Origin: Bacillus sp. CECT 9360 | GTDB lineage: Bacteria > Bacillota > Bacilli > Bacillales > DSM-1321 | DNA length: 64,000 nt | Assembly: GCF_918741275.1 (NCBI RefSeq) | Contig: NZ_CAKKNA010000017.1 | Coordinates: forward strand, 1-64,000 | Direction of reading: 5' to 3' | In this document: positions 28,572 through 38,900 of the stretch, in pieces | Layout of the letters: every line of letters starts with the position of its first letter | How positions within the stretch are numbered: the stretch's first letter is position 1 | Notes under the pieces: model-generated | The model's database searches: none | Told to the model about the DNA's origin: nothing | The model's input: only the letters and a program-made list of their open reading frames with translations | Made by a program: the position numbers and the translations under genes

Positions 28572-30089
28572 ATTATATCCCTCCAGTTTATTGATTAATG
28601 CACATGTAATGCTGAGTGTTTTTTCCCATTCCCACTTTTCCATTGAAACAGGGTTAGAAGCCCGATTTAACGCACTCTTGACAATGTCTAGAGGGATTTT
28701 TTTTTCATCGATGATACATGGCAGCATACGCTCCATCAGTCCTTTGACGAGTTTCTCATTCGCTCTTGGCCCATATGCCGCAAATGCTATATCCTTTGTA
28801 GCCGGAGCTCCATAAAATTGAACAAATTCACTTTCTTCATTTTTTCGGTAGCGATGAACCCATGCACAAGTCGAATGCCAGCTTTTTAGCCTATTTAAAT
28901 ACAGTTCCTTATCCACATTGCGATAGTATAGAACTGCCAATCTTCCTGTTGTAGCTGAATCAAGTATAAGAATATTCACATTGGCCGTAGACGTTAAATT
29001 ATTTTTATATCCTTCGATAGCCTTAGCAACTTCATTTGCAAAATCTTCATTTGTGTAAGATTTAATTTCTGTTTTATCCGTAGGCGTCAAGGCCGTTGCA
29101 AATATAGAATAACTATCTTCTACAGGATCTGGAATATCAGTAACGTCATTCCCCCAGACAAGGAAAACACGCTGATCAACAATTTTTCCCTGGCGGTTAA
29201 TAAGCCATTTGAGTGCATTATGTGCTTTTTGTGAAACCTCGTAACTTATGTTTGCTACTTCGTTTGCCTTGTTAAATCTCCCTCTGAACGTAAAACCGCT
29301 TGTGTCATTTGCAGAAATCAATTTCGCCTTGTCCGCAGGATTCCTTATTTTGTTTGCATGCTTATCAGTAGCTGGCTTAAGTTCTCCTGTTACATAGCAA
29401 AAATCATCATCACTTAGAAAATCTTTGTAAAAGCGGATGAAGGATTCATACATATCAGGATCCTTCCAGACCTTGGTTAAAATTTCATTAGGAGAATACA
29501 CATTAAACCTGATAAAAGCGCTTTCCTGGCTGCCGGTAATGGCCGAAAAGATCGGTGGCTTTTGCCCGAATAATGACTCATCCTTTTTATCCCAGGTATC
29601 AATTAACTGGCCATCAGCATCTACATGCAAAGTTCCTTCCTGTACTAGATCCTTTATCAACGTTTTTTTGCTTAAATAGTTATAAATACTTTTTACTTTC
29701 GCTGTGCTATAAGGCGATTCCGCCCATTCTTCTAGTTGTTTTATGTAATATGAAAAGGGCTCTTCTTTTTTTATCTTTCCGCCATAGGCCACAAAATCCC
29801 CAGCCACATAGCTCAGTTTATCGTGAAGCGGATAAGGTGCTATTTTTGATCCAGCCCGGTTTGCTGAATCTTCCGTACATGGAATTAACGTACTCGCATC
29901 ACTCTTATCAATAATTGCTGCTGAGTGAAATTCACCATCTTCTGTTATTGAGACTTCGATGTGTGCATTTTGGGTGGTATGGGAAATTGGCAGCAAAGTA
30001 TACTCTTGGCCGTTATTTTTCTTATTAATCTCGCCGACCCGATCCAAATTGGATTGATACGTCTCATAAAGATTTAACAACCAGCTCAT
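28191..30089 (-). CDS. cas8c: Cascade large subunit Cas8c (Csd1)
   Basis: A 632-residue type I-C large subunit that recognises the PAM and contacts Cas3. Recognisable Csd1 features are the N-terminal NLYETYQSNLDRVGEI, the AFIRFNVYSPNEI and WGNDVTDIPDP region, the RLAVLYYRNVDKE segment and the helical C-terminus. It starts directly after the cas5c stop. The 3' part contains an internal start that would yield Cas11c (separate entry). Confidence 0.95.
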   Translation of the reverse strand: MSWLLNLYETYQSNLDRVGEINKKNNGQEYTLLPISHTTQNAHIEVSITEDGEFHSAAIIDKSDASTLIPCTEDSANRAGSKIAPYPLHDKLSYVAGDFVAYGGKIKKEEPFSYYIKQLEEWAESPYSTAKVKSIYNYLSKKTLIKDLVQEGTLHVDADGQLIDTWDKKDESLFGQKPPIFSAITGSQESAFIRFNVYSPNEILTKVWKDPDMYESFIRFYKDFLSDDDFCYVTGELKPATDKHANKIRNPADKAKLISANDTSGFTFRGRFNKANEVANISYEVSQKAHNALKWLINRQGKIVDQRVFLVWGNDVTDIPDPVEDSYSIFATALTPTDKTEIKSYTNEDFANEVAKAIEGYKNNLTSTANVNILILDSATTGRLAVLYYRNVDKELYLNRLKSWHSTCAWVHRYRKNEESEFVQFYGAPATKDIAFAAYGPRANEKLVKGLMERMLPCIIDEKKIPLDIVKSALNRASNPVSMEKWEWEKTLSITCALINKLEGYNVALDIENNDRDYLFGRLLAIADVLERRALGSEETRASNAIRYMNSFSKHPARTWKTIQESLQPYQARLGTKGLYLSKLIDEVASKMNIEDFNNKPLSGKYLLGFYSQRHELYQKKETNDAKEVATN

Positions 30090-30812
30090 TTATTCACCCC
30101 CCTCTTCCAATTGTCTGAATAGCTCATCTGCTGATTCCACGTTTGAACCATCAAAATATTTCGCTTCCATATCCATTATCTTGCGAATTTGCGTACACTG
30201 ATCCGGCCTAATAAATCGGATAATTCCATCTTTTATAACCGGATTCCATAAACGAACTTCCATTTCGTTTCTGCCCGTTTCATCAGGATAATTAATCCCG
30301 TGAACCATAGTTCCTAAATGAATATCGCCATAATTGTCATAGAAACCTTTGCCTTCACCAAATTCACATGGTTCTACATAACCCTGGCATTCCCTTGTGC
30401 CTAAAAAAATATCTCTGCGGCCTCCAGCTTTAAGGGAGCGCTTAAGGATGTTATGATGCTTATTTTCATTTCGGTCAAAAGCCATATCCGGCCGATGTGG
30501 GTTAAAGATAAAATGAGCTTTGACCTGGTAACGGACATCCTTAAGATAAGTGTAATTTGCAAGTGTGTTCCCGCCTCCATAATCAATCGGGCGAATGCCT
30601 TTCGATTCCATTTTGATAGAATTCAGAACCCTTAACTCATCCACTATCATTAGTAGAGTTGGCTTCCAGTAAATCGATTCAACAATTCCCTTCAAAGCCT
30701 GGTAAGTGGGCACATTATAAGTTAATTTTTCTCCGCCCATCTTCATCAAAGGATCCGTAAATAGCGCGTAATCTCCAAATATTTCAAATTCAATAGAATT
30801 TCTCAATTCCAT
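30090..30812 (-). CDS. cas5c: Cas5c (Cas5d), pre-crRNA processing nuclease
   Basis: A 240-residue RAMP protein which in type I-C replaces Cas6. It cleaves the repeat and stays on the 5' handle. The catalytic triad described for B. halodurans Cas5d (Tyr46, Lys116, His117) matches Tyr48 in SIYWKP and Lys118/His119 in [24 protein letters not shown] and [14 protein letters not shown] are also typical. It starts 75 bp downstream of cas3. Confidence 0.95.
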   Translation of the reverse strand: MELRNSIEFEIFGDYALFTDPLMKMGGEKLTYNVPTYQALKGIVESIYWKPTLLMIVDELRVLNSIKMESKGIRPIDYGGGNTLANYTYLKDVRYQVKAHFIFNPHRPDMAFDRNENKHHNILKRSLKAGGRRDIFLGTRECQGYVEPCEFGEGKGFYDNYGDIHLGTMVHGINYPDETGRNEMEVRLWNPVIKDGIIRFIRPDQCTQIRKIMDMEAKYFDGSNVESADELFRQLEEGGE

Positions 30813-30886
30813 TCACCTCCTTTTTTGTTTTTTCAAACTATAACTTTTTCTTGTTAAATATATTTATCTTAAATGAGATAGGTATT

Positions 30887-33322
30887 TTAAAATATTGTTG
30901 ATGTAAAACCGCTCTCATTATTAAGATCTAAACCATATTCGTTATTATAAGCTCCTTCTTTCAGAGCTATAATTTTTCCGTCCATATAGTAAACAAGCCC
31001 ATCATTTTTAGACAATTGTTCTTTTTCATAGTTAAATAGATTAATCGTATATTGTTGGGCTTTCCGTAATAAACGGGAGAGATCCTCAATCGATCTATTG
31101 CTATTTAATTCAGCTATAATATCTTCACCTTCTCCATATGGAACAATCGCAGAATTTGCTAGGCTATCAATGACATGGAAATGCTCCGCTGCTGTTTGAT
31201 AGCTATTAGCGATAAGTAATGGAAGATGCGTTTTATTATTATTTTGAAAATAAGCCTGGTAATAACTATACTTTGACTTAGGCGCGGCCAATAGCTCTGT
31301 CATTTCCTTCTTTAACTTAGGGATAAAGTAATTTAAGTCAGATTCAAATTCGGCATAGTACTCTTGAAAGTATCTTTCCATAGCTTGTCTTGACAGAATA
31401 TGGCCTCCATGATTCTGATCATCTTGCTTCATATCAATGAGGATTCTATTCGAAACTTGTTTGCCAACTTTGATTTCTTTTAAACGGGTTAAGTTTTCTT
31501 CCTCATGATCAATAACATAAACATTTTGGATTCCCATTTCCCCATGCCGATTGCAGCGGCCTGCCGCTTGAGCAATAGAGTCTAGTCCTGCAAGTGAGCG
31601 AATGACACATTCAAAGCTGACATCTACTCCTGCTTCAATGAGCTGGGTGCTCACACAAATGATTTTATTGCCCTCTTTAAGCTGCCATCTTACTTCATTT
31701 AAAATTCCATTTCTATGTGCAGCACACATCGATGTGCTTAAATGATAAACCGGGATATAAGTGCCCTTGTTTTTTAATCGCTCATATAAATCTTTTACAA
31801 CTGATTTTGTATTCAAAATTACTAATATACTCTGCACTTCTTCTATTTTGGCATCAATCAATTCAGTCAGCTTTTCATTATCGAACGATTGATCCGTTGC
31901 AAGATCGACAATTTCAACACGCTTGAATGCATGAATTACTTGATCAAGGTTTTCAATTATTTCTGCATCCGTATCGATTGCCAGCTTATGTTCGACAAAG
32001 TCCAATGCAGGCTGTGTTGCTGTACAAAGTACAATGCTTGTTTGCCCATTCTCCTTTAAAAAGTTCAAAGCATCATTAAATAATGATACGCAAGAAACCG
32101 GAACCTTCTGCACCTCGTCAAAGACAATAACCGACTCACTTAAATTATGAAGCCTTCTGATATTCCTGCTTCCCTTAGCGTAGAAAACATTCAAAAATTG
32201 GACCATTGTTGTGAAAATAATTGGGGAGTCCCAATTATCCTTTGCCAGCTTTAATTTTTGCTGCACACTCATCCTGCCATCTTGATTCTCATCATCATCA
32301 TTTGCATCTTCTATTACATTGGAATGATGCTCTAAAATATTCTCCTCCTCATCCTTTAATATTTTCCTCACTTCTGCCGCATTCTGCTCGATAATCGTGG
32401 TATAGGGAACAACGTAAATAATATGTTTTTTGTTATAGAGGTTGGCGTGCTTTAGCGCATATCTTAAACTCGCTAATGTTTTTCCTCCCCCGGTTGGGAT
32501 GGACAATGTATAGATTCCTGATTGCTTTTCGGCAAAACGATCGCATTGATCTGACATTTCTCTTCTTAAAAGATTAATAGGCGAATTTGCGTCAGGATGT
32601 TTTTGAAAGGATCCGATTTTTGTTAACAGTCTTTCATAGTAAGCAATAAACAGCCCTTTATGGTTAACTACAGAATCGCTAGTCTTATTTTCCTCAAAAA
32701 GCCGAGTATTTGTGCGATCGGCATCAATTAGAGCGCTAAAAATAAATTTAGTGAGAAACATAACTTTTTTCTCATTGGTTTCCGAAGCGTCTTTCAATAA
32801 AAAATTCTCCAATTCAACTGCAGCCCGATCAACATATTCAAAAAAATCATTCTCATTTACAACATGTTTAAAAAAGTGTTCCTTAGTCTTTTCAAATTCG
32901 GCTAACTCTTTATCGCGAACCCTTTTTAAATAATTTGATTCTAAATTTGGATTTAAAAAATCTTGGAGATACGCATGATGAGAAATAATAGCATTTCCTA
33001 CGATTTCGGCTACTATCCCTTTGTACAGGGTAATTTCCCTCCCCGTATGGAAAAGTTCATATAAAAGTTTTCCGCCTGCCGTTGAATGATCAACACTTCC
33101 TCTTTTAGGTGGAGAATCAGGATTACTTACTGCTTCTAATATGTATTCTCTAAACTCATTGGTATATTTGCCTAGATCATGGAGCATACCAGCTAAGCCA
33201 GTTAAATGTTTGACACCAAGCTTTTCCCCATATGATTCTGCTAATTGTTTTACTTCTAATAGATGCTCTTCAACAGTTTGTATCTGACTGTCACTACCAC
33301 GGATGTGAGCAATATAATTCAT
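30887..33322 (-). CDS. cas3: Cas3 helicase-nuclease (type I-C)
   Basis: An 811-residue effector that unwinds and degrades target DNA recruited by Cascade. The N-terminal HD nuclease (about 15-220) has EEHLLEV, GMLHDLGKYTNEF, VDHSTAGGKL and ISHHAYLQDF. The helicase core begins with Walker A IPTGGGKTLASL (about 273-284). The DExx box is VIVFDEVQKVP (DEVQ rather than DEAH, as often seen in this subfamily), and motif VI is IAQAAGRCNRHGE. No lesions were seen. First gene of the cas operon. A terminator-like hairpin lies between it and any upstream promoter. Confidence 0.97.
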   Translation of the reverse strand: MNYIAHIRGSDSQIQTVEEHLLEVKQLAESYGEKLGVKHLTGLAGMLHDLGKYTNEFREYILEAVSNPDSPPKRGSVDHSTAGGKLLYELFHTGREITLYKGIVAEIVGNAIISHHAYLQDFLNPNLESNYLKRVRDKELAEFEKTKEHFFKHVVNENDFFEYVDRAAVELENFLLKDASETNEKKVMFLTKFIFSALIDADRTNTRLFEENKTSDSVVNHKGLFIAYYERLLTKIGSFQKHPDANSPINLLRREMSDQCDRFAEKQSGIYTLSIPTGGGKTLASLRYALKHANLYNKKHIIYVVPYTTIIEQNAAEVRKILKDEEENILEHHSNVIEDANDDDENQDGRMSVQQKLKLAKDNWDSPIIFTTMVQFLNVFYAKGSRNIRRLHNLSESVIVFDEVQKVPVSCVSLFNDALNFLKENGQTSIVLCTATQPALDFVEHKLAIDTDAEIIENLDQVIHAFKRVEIVDLATDQSFDNEKLTELIDAKIEEVQSILVILNTKSVVKDLYERLKNKGTYIPVYHLSTSMCAAHRNGILNEVRWQLKEGNKIICVSTQLIEAGVDVSFECVIRSLAGLDSIAQAAGRCNRHGEMGIQNVYVIDHEEENLTRLKEIKVGKQVSNRILIDMKQDDQNHGGHILSRQAMERYFQEYYAEFESDLNYFIPKLKKEMTELLAAPKSKYSYYQAYFQNNNKTHLPLLIANSYQTAAEHFHVIDSLANSAIVPYGEGEDIIAELNSNRSIEDLSRLLRKAQQYTINLFNYEKEQLSKNDGLVYYMDGKIIALKEGAYNNEYGLDLNNESGFTSTIF

Positions 33323-33343
33323 GTAATCCCTCCTTGTCTATAC

Positions 33344-33386
33344 AAAAAAGAGCAGAAGTCACACATTAAGGTGTTCATCTTCTGCT
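33344..33386 (-). terminator. Terminator-like hairpin in the cas3 leader (attenuator candidate)
   Basis: AGCAGAAG / CTTCTGCT (arms 33351-33358 and 33379-33386), with an inner ACAC/GTGT stem, is followed by T6 on the minus strand. It ends about 22 nt before the cas3 ATG, including the ribosome binding site. No room remains for a promoter after it, so cas transcripts must pass it. Confidence 0.65.
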
Positions 33387-33629
33387 TTTCTTGTAGTATG
33401 TAAATGTAAAACACTAATATAGTAATCTTTTAAATTTCGTCTGGTAATGTACCCTAAAGTTTTAAAACAACCCTATGGTACCATTTTGAAATTTTTAGCT
33501 AAAAATGTCAATAAATATTAGTGTCATTCAGAAAAATGTTAGAATGTAAACCATTTAGTTAAAGCCCATATTCGGCAGGTGCCCCCCATAAAAAGGACCT
33601 GACACAAAATGTACAGATCCCCTAATGTT
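33387..33629. other. Region between mnmH and cas3
   Basis: No gene. It probably contains the cas promoter: on the minus strand there is a TTGACA at 33512-33507, with only a weak -10 17 nt on. A 10-bp perfect inverted repeat (ACACTAATAT 33411-33420, ATATTAGTGT 33515-33524) frames this stretch. Confidence 0.45.
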
Positions 33630-34727
33630 TTATTTGATTAATGACGATAAAGGTCTATCAAATCCGGCTTTCTCGATGATTTTGGTTATCTCTTCAGCCG
33701 CATCTGTGATCGAATCGCCCTTGACATAAAAAAATTTCCCATCATAAGAATTTTCTTTATGTGAATAGAGCGGGTCGTAATAGTCAACAAAGAGAATATA
33801 AATCAGCTTTCTGTAATCTTCCGTTTCAACGGCGTGATACAGGTCTTTCAGTTTCTCCTTATCTTTAATCCGTCTCTCAATTTTGCGCAGGTTTTCGAGC
33901 ACATTAGCTTTAAACCCTGGATCTTCTTTATTGAGTTCGACATATTCCTCATACGTCCGTTGAATCCGGTTTTCCATTGATGTATCGACACTAATATGAA
34001 TTCCTTCTTCTTTTGATTTGAGAAGGAAATCAGGCTGTGTAGCATGCCCAATCCGTTTACTCTCGGCCTCCATAATAAAATAATTCGACGGCTGGATAGA
34101 TGATAGTCCGTCAAAGAGCAGGGCATCAAATTTTTTCTGGTTATGGGCACTGCCCTCTCCAAATGAGCCAAAAACGGAGCCACGATGTTTCGCGATTCCT
34201 TCCAAATCAAGAACAGGGTACCTTCTTAATTTCAGCTCATGGAGAATGGATGTCTTGCCTACTCCTGTCATGCCGTGAAGGACAATTGCTTTACCCGGCA
34301 AGAGCTCAGGCGTTTTTTCAAGAATCCTTTCACGATATGCCCGGTAGCCGCCGACAATTCTTGATACCTCAATTCCCGATAGAGTGGCAAAAGCAGCAAC
34401 TGACTGGCTTCTGCTCCCGCCGCGCCAGCAAAACAAAACCGGTTCGTTTCCGTTCTCTTTTATCGCTTTTATTTCACCGAGAAGTTGCGGAAGCTTTGGA
34501 GAAACAATTTGCATCGCCTTCCATTTTGCCGCTTCCGATCCTTCCTGTTTATAAATCGTCCCTATCTCCGCTCTTTCCTCATTTGTGAACAGCGGTAGGT
34601 TGACGGCATGGGGAATCGAACCTTCCGCAAATTCAACGGGAGAGCGAACATCGATGGCGACGGAATCTGACTGCTGGATAAATTCGTCAATGGATAGTTC
34701 TTTCACGGATATTGCCTCCTTCTTCAT
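33630..34727 (-). CDS. mnmH: tRNA 2-selenouridine synthase
   Basis: A 365-residue MnmH (SelU/YbbB) enzyme that replaces the sulfur of 2-thiouridine at tRNA wobble position 34 with selenium, via a geranylated intermediate. An N-terminal rhodanese domain (about 10-130) carries the catalytic Cys in VLFCWRGGSRSQS. A P-loop domain follows, GMTGVGKTSILHELK (about 152-166). Full length. It needs selenophosphate from SelD, which is not in the window. It sits just upstream of the cas operon with no functional link that I know. Confidence 0.92.
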   Translation of the reverse strand: MKKEAISVKELSIDEFIQQSDSVAIDVRSPVEFAEGSIPHAVNLPLFTNEERAEIGTIYKQEGSEAAKWKAMQIVSPKLPQLLGEIKAIKENGNEPVLFCWRGGSRSQSVAAFATLSGIEVSRIVGGYRAYRERILEKTPELLPGKAIVLHGMTGVGKTSILHELKLRRYPVLDLEGIAKHRGSVFGSFGEGSAHNQKKFDALLFDGLSSIQPSNYFIMEAESKRIGHATQPDFLLKSKEEGIHISVDTSMENRIQRTYEEYVELNKEDPGFKANVLENLRKIERRIKDKEKLKDLYHAVETEDYRKLIYILFVDYYDPLYSHKENSYDGKFFYVKGDSITDAAEEITKIIEKAGFDRPLSSLIK

Positions 34728-34823
34728 ATCTTCATTATAGTCAAATAACGCAACTGTTCAACCAAGAAGGAGTCTTCTTATCTGTTATAAAGTATGGTTC
34801 ATTAATAGTATTTTTGGTTCATT

Positions 34824-34934
34824 CGTGTGAAACCAGGGTTTCACACGCCTTTCAACTCTGCTGAAAGGTAGCTTCCCATCCATGAAACCGAAAGAGAAAG
34901 CGAGCTTTCTCCAATCGTTTCATGGATGGGAAGC
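34824..34934. repeat. Cluster of three strong hairpins
   Basis: Three consecutive dyads: an 11-bp palindrome (CGTGTGAAACC / GGTTTCACACG, 34824-34847), a 7-bp stem (CCTTTCA/TGAAAGG, about 34849-34868), and an 18-bp perfect inverted repeat (arms 34871-34888 and 34917-34934) enclosing a further 7-bp stem (34894-34911). None is followed by a T-run, so ordinary termination does not explain them. Confidence 0.8.
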
Positions 34935-34972
34935 AAATGACCCAAAAATCAACAGAAAATTTAACACAGCCA

Positions 34973-35758
34973 TCATTTAAATTGTACTTGCTGTGAATCA
35001 TCATGGATTATATCAAAAATATATCCTTGTTCTTTCAAGCCTTCAATGATTTCAGGAAGCGCGCGGACGGTATTTTTCATCTCGGTAATGTCATGGAGCA
35101 GGATGACCGCCTGCTTTTGGTTTCTTGTCCCCTTTAAGACCGAATTGATGATGGTTTGCTCGCTTATGGAAGAGCTGAATCCATCCTTCGAATCGACATT
35201 CCAATCACAATACACATACCCTTTTTTAGAAAGCTCCTGAATCACTTCATTGACGACATGTTTTGTTGCAGCCTGGCGCGTCGTGATATTCCTTGAACCA
35301 CCGGGAAACCGGACTAGCCGAGATGAAATGCCGAAGTTTCCTTTTAAAAAGGCTTCAAGCTGGTTCAGATCCTCGAAAAAACCATCTTTTGAACGGTAAA
35401 TAACCGAATAATCATGGGAAGAAGAGTGGAGCGCAATAACATGGCCCCGTTTATTAATCTCCCGGTATCCCTTCATGGCGTATGGTTTTTCGTTTTCTTT
35501 AACAAAAAAAGTGGCCTTCACATGGTAACGATCAAGTACATCAAGAATGTTCTTTGTATTCAATGAAGGCCCATCATCAAATGTTAAATAAGCAACCTTT
35601 TGTTCGTCATTTTGTTTAAACGGCGATAATTCAGCAGGAATAGGACGTACACCTGTCTGGCTTGACGCTTGAACTGCTTCAGTTTTACCGGCCATAGGTG
35701 CCTCAGCTGAATCAAAAATCAGGACAAAGAAAAGTAAAAAACTAAACAGAACCCTCAT
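34973..35758 (-). CDS. Secreted polysaccharide deacetylase (NodB family)
   Basis: A 261-residue protein with an N-terminal signal peptide (MRVLFSFLLFFVLIFDSAEA, cleavage probably near residue 20). The NodB domain shows motif 1 YLTFDDGPSLNT (catalytic Asp and metal Asp, about 55-66), motif 2 IALHSSSHDYS (the two metal His), motif 3 RFPGGSRN, and the late LHDI motif. It probably deacetylates peptidoglycan GlcNAc or another cell-surface glycan. Single gene; the hairpin cluster lies just downstream. Confidence 0.9.
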   Translation of the reverse strand: MRVLFSFLLFFVLIFDSAEAPMAGKTEAVQASSQTGVRPIPAELSPFKQNDEQKVAYLTFDDGPSLNTKNILDVLDRYHVKATFFVKENEKPYAMKGYREINKRGHVIALHSSSHDYSVIYRSKDGFFEDLNQLEAFLKGNFGISSRLVRFPGGSRNITTRQAATKHVVNEVIQELSKKGYVYCDWNVDSKDGFSSSISEQTIINSVLKGTRNQKQAVILLHDITEMKNTVRALPEIIEGLKEQGYIFDIIHDDSQQVQFK

Positions 35759-35904
35759 AATATAACATACCTTTCGTTTTTACTGTTTAAGGTTGGCATT
35801 TGGGCTATGTTTCATACAGGTTCGGTATGAACAAACAAAAAACAACATCCAAGAATGGTGTTTGGATTGATCATTAATTTTTCTAAGACATCCACTCTGT
35901 ACAA

Positions 35905-35956
35905 AAATAAAAGGACCGACCCAAAGTGCGTAAAATTCAGCTTTGGATCGGCCCCG
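35905..35956 (-). terminator. Terminator of yitJ-metH
   Basis: A long stem (GGCCGATCCAAAG type against CTTTGGGTCGGTCC, one or two mismatches) is followed by TTTTATTTTT on the minus strand, 13 bp past the metH stop. Confidence 0.85.
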
Positions 35957-35968
35957 TACAGATGTATT

Positions 35969-38900
35969 TTATCTATTCACATTAAAATATCTTGCTTCAG
36001 GGTGCGCTAGTACAATCGCCGAAACAGAAGCCTCAGGCTCCATCATGAATCCTTCCGTCAAATTCACGCCGATCTCCTCGGGCTTCAAGAGACGGAATAG
36101 CTTTGCCTGGTCTTCTAGATCCGGACAAGCCGGATACCCGAAAGAATATCTTTGTCCCATATACTTGGCTGCAAATCGATCCTTCATCGTCATATCGACT
36201 GAATCGCCAATCCCCCAGGAATCCCTCATCAACTGGTGCATCCGTTCAGCGAATCCCTCGGCGGTTTCCAGAGCCAATGCAGAAATCGCATGGCTTTTTA
36301 AGAAATCACCGTCATGCTTCCATTGTTCCGCTAACGCACGGATTCCATTCCCTGCCGTAACGACAAACATTCCGACATAATCCATTTCGCCTGATAAAAT
36401 CGGCTTAATATAGTCAGCGAGACAAAGGTACGGACTTGTTTCCTGGCGAGGAAAATCAAAGGTTTCGAGTACCTCAGTGTGATTTTCCGGATGATATATC
36501 CATACTTTGTTCCCTTCACTCTGAGCCGGGAAAAACTGATAGACGCCGTTTAAAGAATAATCCTTATTGCCTCTCAGAAACGAAGCGAGTTCTTCGGTTA
36601 AATCATTCAGCAAAATGGCCCTTTCGTCTCCTTGCTTCAATAACTGGTCAACCTTGCCTTTCAAGCCAAGGTGATGCCCGATCAGCATTTGTTTGTTGAT
36701 ATAAGGATGTACGACTTCAAAGGGGTAGTCTTTTAAAATATGCCGTTTTAAGTCTGACGGTTTTTTCACCGGAACATTCGTTAAAACAGGAGCTACAGAT
36801 TTTTTCACTTCAGGTTTGACGATGAGAGCCGCTGCCTCCGCATTGGAAGCTGCGATTTTACGTTTAGCATCCAGTGCTTGTAAATGGGCTGTCTTCTTTT
36901 CTTCATCATGCAGGATGTTTGCCGTCGCCAGCCCGTCCATTGCATCTTTTGCATATAACACTGGCCCTTCATATTCAGGAGCGATCTTAAAGTCCGTGAA
37001 CTTACGGGATAACGCAGCACCGCCAACCAAAATTGGCGTATCAATCCCGGTCTGTTTTAAATCCTGTGCGGTCAGCACCATTTGTTGCGCTGATTTTACC
37101 AGTAACCCCGATAGCCCCACTACAGTAGGCTTGTGAGTCCGAACTGCTTCGATGATTTGCTGAGACGTAATTTTAATCCCCAAATCGATGACTTCATACC
37201 CATTATTGGACAGGATGATATCAACGAGATTTTTCCCGATATCATGGACATCGCCCTTAACCGTTGCCAGCAGTACCTTCCCTTTACTGGCACTGTCCGC
37301 TTCGTTTTCCATCAATGGCTCAAGGTAGGAAACCGAAGCTTTCATCGCTTCTGCACTTTGGAGGACCTCTGCGACAATAAGCTGATTATCATTGAATAAT
37401 CTGCCAACCTCTGCCATTCCATCCATAAGCGGGCCGTTGATGATAGCAAGAGGATTATCTCCTCTTTCCAAGGCTATATTAAGATCATCAATTAGTCCCT
37501 CTTTTGTACCTTCAATGATATAATTGGCCAGCCTCTCCTCTAATGGAAGCAGAGCGATATTTTCCTTTTTTTCTACTTTTTTACCGCGATAGAATTCAGT
37601 GAACGTCTGCAGCGTTTCCTTTGATGTTTCAAAAAGAAGCGCCTCAGCTAGCTTGATTTCTTCTTCAGGAATCGAAGCGAACCGCTCCAGCTTTTCCGTA
37701 TTCACAATCGCATAATCGAGTCCTGCTTTCGTGCAATGATATAAAAACACAGCGTTTAATATTTCTCTGCCGCGTGCTGGTAGCCCGAATGAAACGTTTG
37801 AAATTCCGAGTATCGTCAAACAGTCCGGAAACGTTTCTTTAATCGCCTGAATCCCTTTCACCGTTTCCAGAGCTGCACCAATGTACTGCTCGTCCCCCGT
37901 TCCAACCGGAAAAACGAGCGGATCAAAAATGAGATCTGTGGCATTAAGTCCATACTTATTCACGAGCAGGTCCACAGAGCGCGCTGCAATTTCGAGCTTG
38001 CGCTCAGCGTCGACCGCCATGCCTGTCTCATCAATCGTACCGACAACAACAGCAGCCCCATATTGATGGATGAGCGGTACGATTTTTTCAAACCGTTCCT
38101 CTCCATCCTCTAAATTGATTGAATTGATGATTGCTTTTCCCTGCGAATTCTTTAAAGCGATCTCGAGCACAGCTTCATCAGTCGAATCGATAACAAGTGG
38201 CACCTTTACCTTTTTCACAACCTCTTGGACGAACTCTTTCATATTGCCAAGCTCATCATCATCAGGGTCAGCCAGACAAATATCGATGACATGCGCGCCT
38301 TTTTTTACCTGTGCCCTTGCAATCTCGGCTGCAGGTTCAAATTGCTTGTCGCGGATTAGCTCCTTGAATTTTTTAGAGCCAATTACATTCGTGCGTTCAC
38401 CGACGAAAAGCGGACGCATCGAGTCATCGTATAAAAGCGGCTCAATTCCCGAAACGGCATGCTGATGTGGCTCTCGGGAAAGTTGACGAGGATTTATATC
38501 TTGTAATACCTTAGTTAATTCCTCGATATGCGCAGGTGTCGTTCCGCAGCAGCCTCCAACAATATTAACCCAGCCTTTTTCCGCAAATTGAAGCATTTTT
38601 CCGGCCAGTGACACGGGTGATTCATGATAATGTCCTTCCTCATCAGGAAGTCCGGCATTCGGATAGCAGCTGACACCCGAAATGGAGAGCTCTGACAAGC
38701 TCCGGATATGATCAGTCATAAACTCGGGCCCTGTCGCACAATTCAGGCCGACCGCAATCGGGTTCATATGTTCGCATGATAAGTAGAACGCTTCGATCGA
38801 CTGTCCCGCAAGCGTTGTCCCCATTGGTTCAATCGTTCCTGAAATAATGATCGGAAGTTCAGTCCCGGTTAAAGAGAAAGCCTGCTTTATTCCGGTAAAA

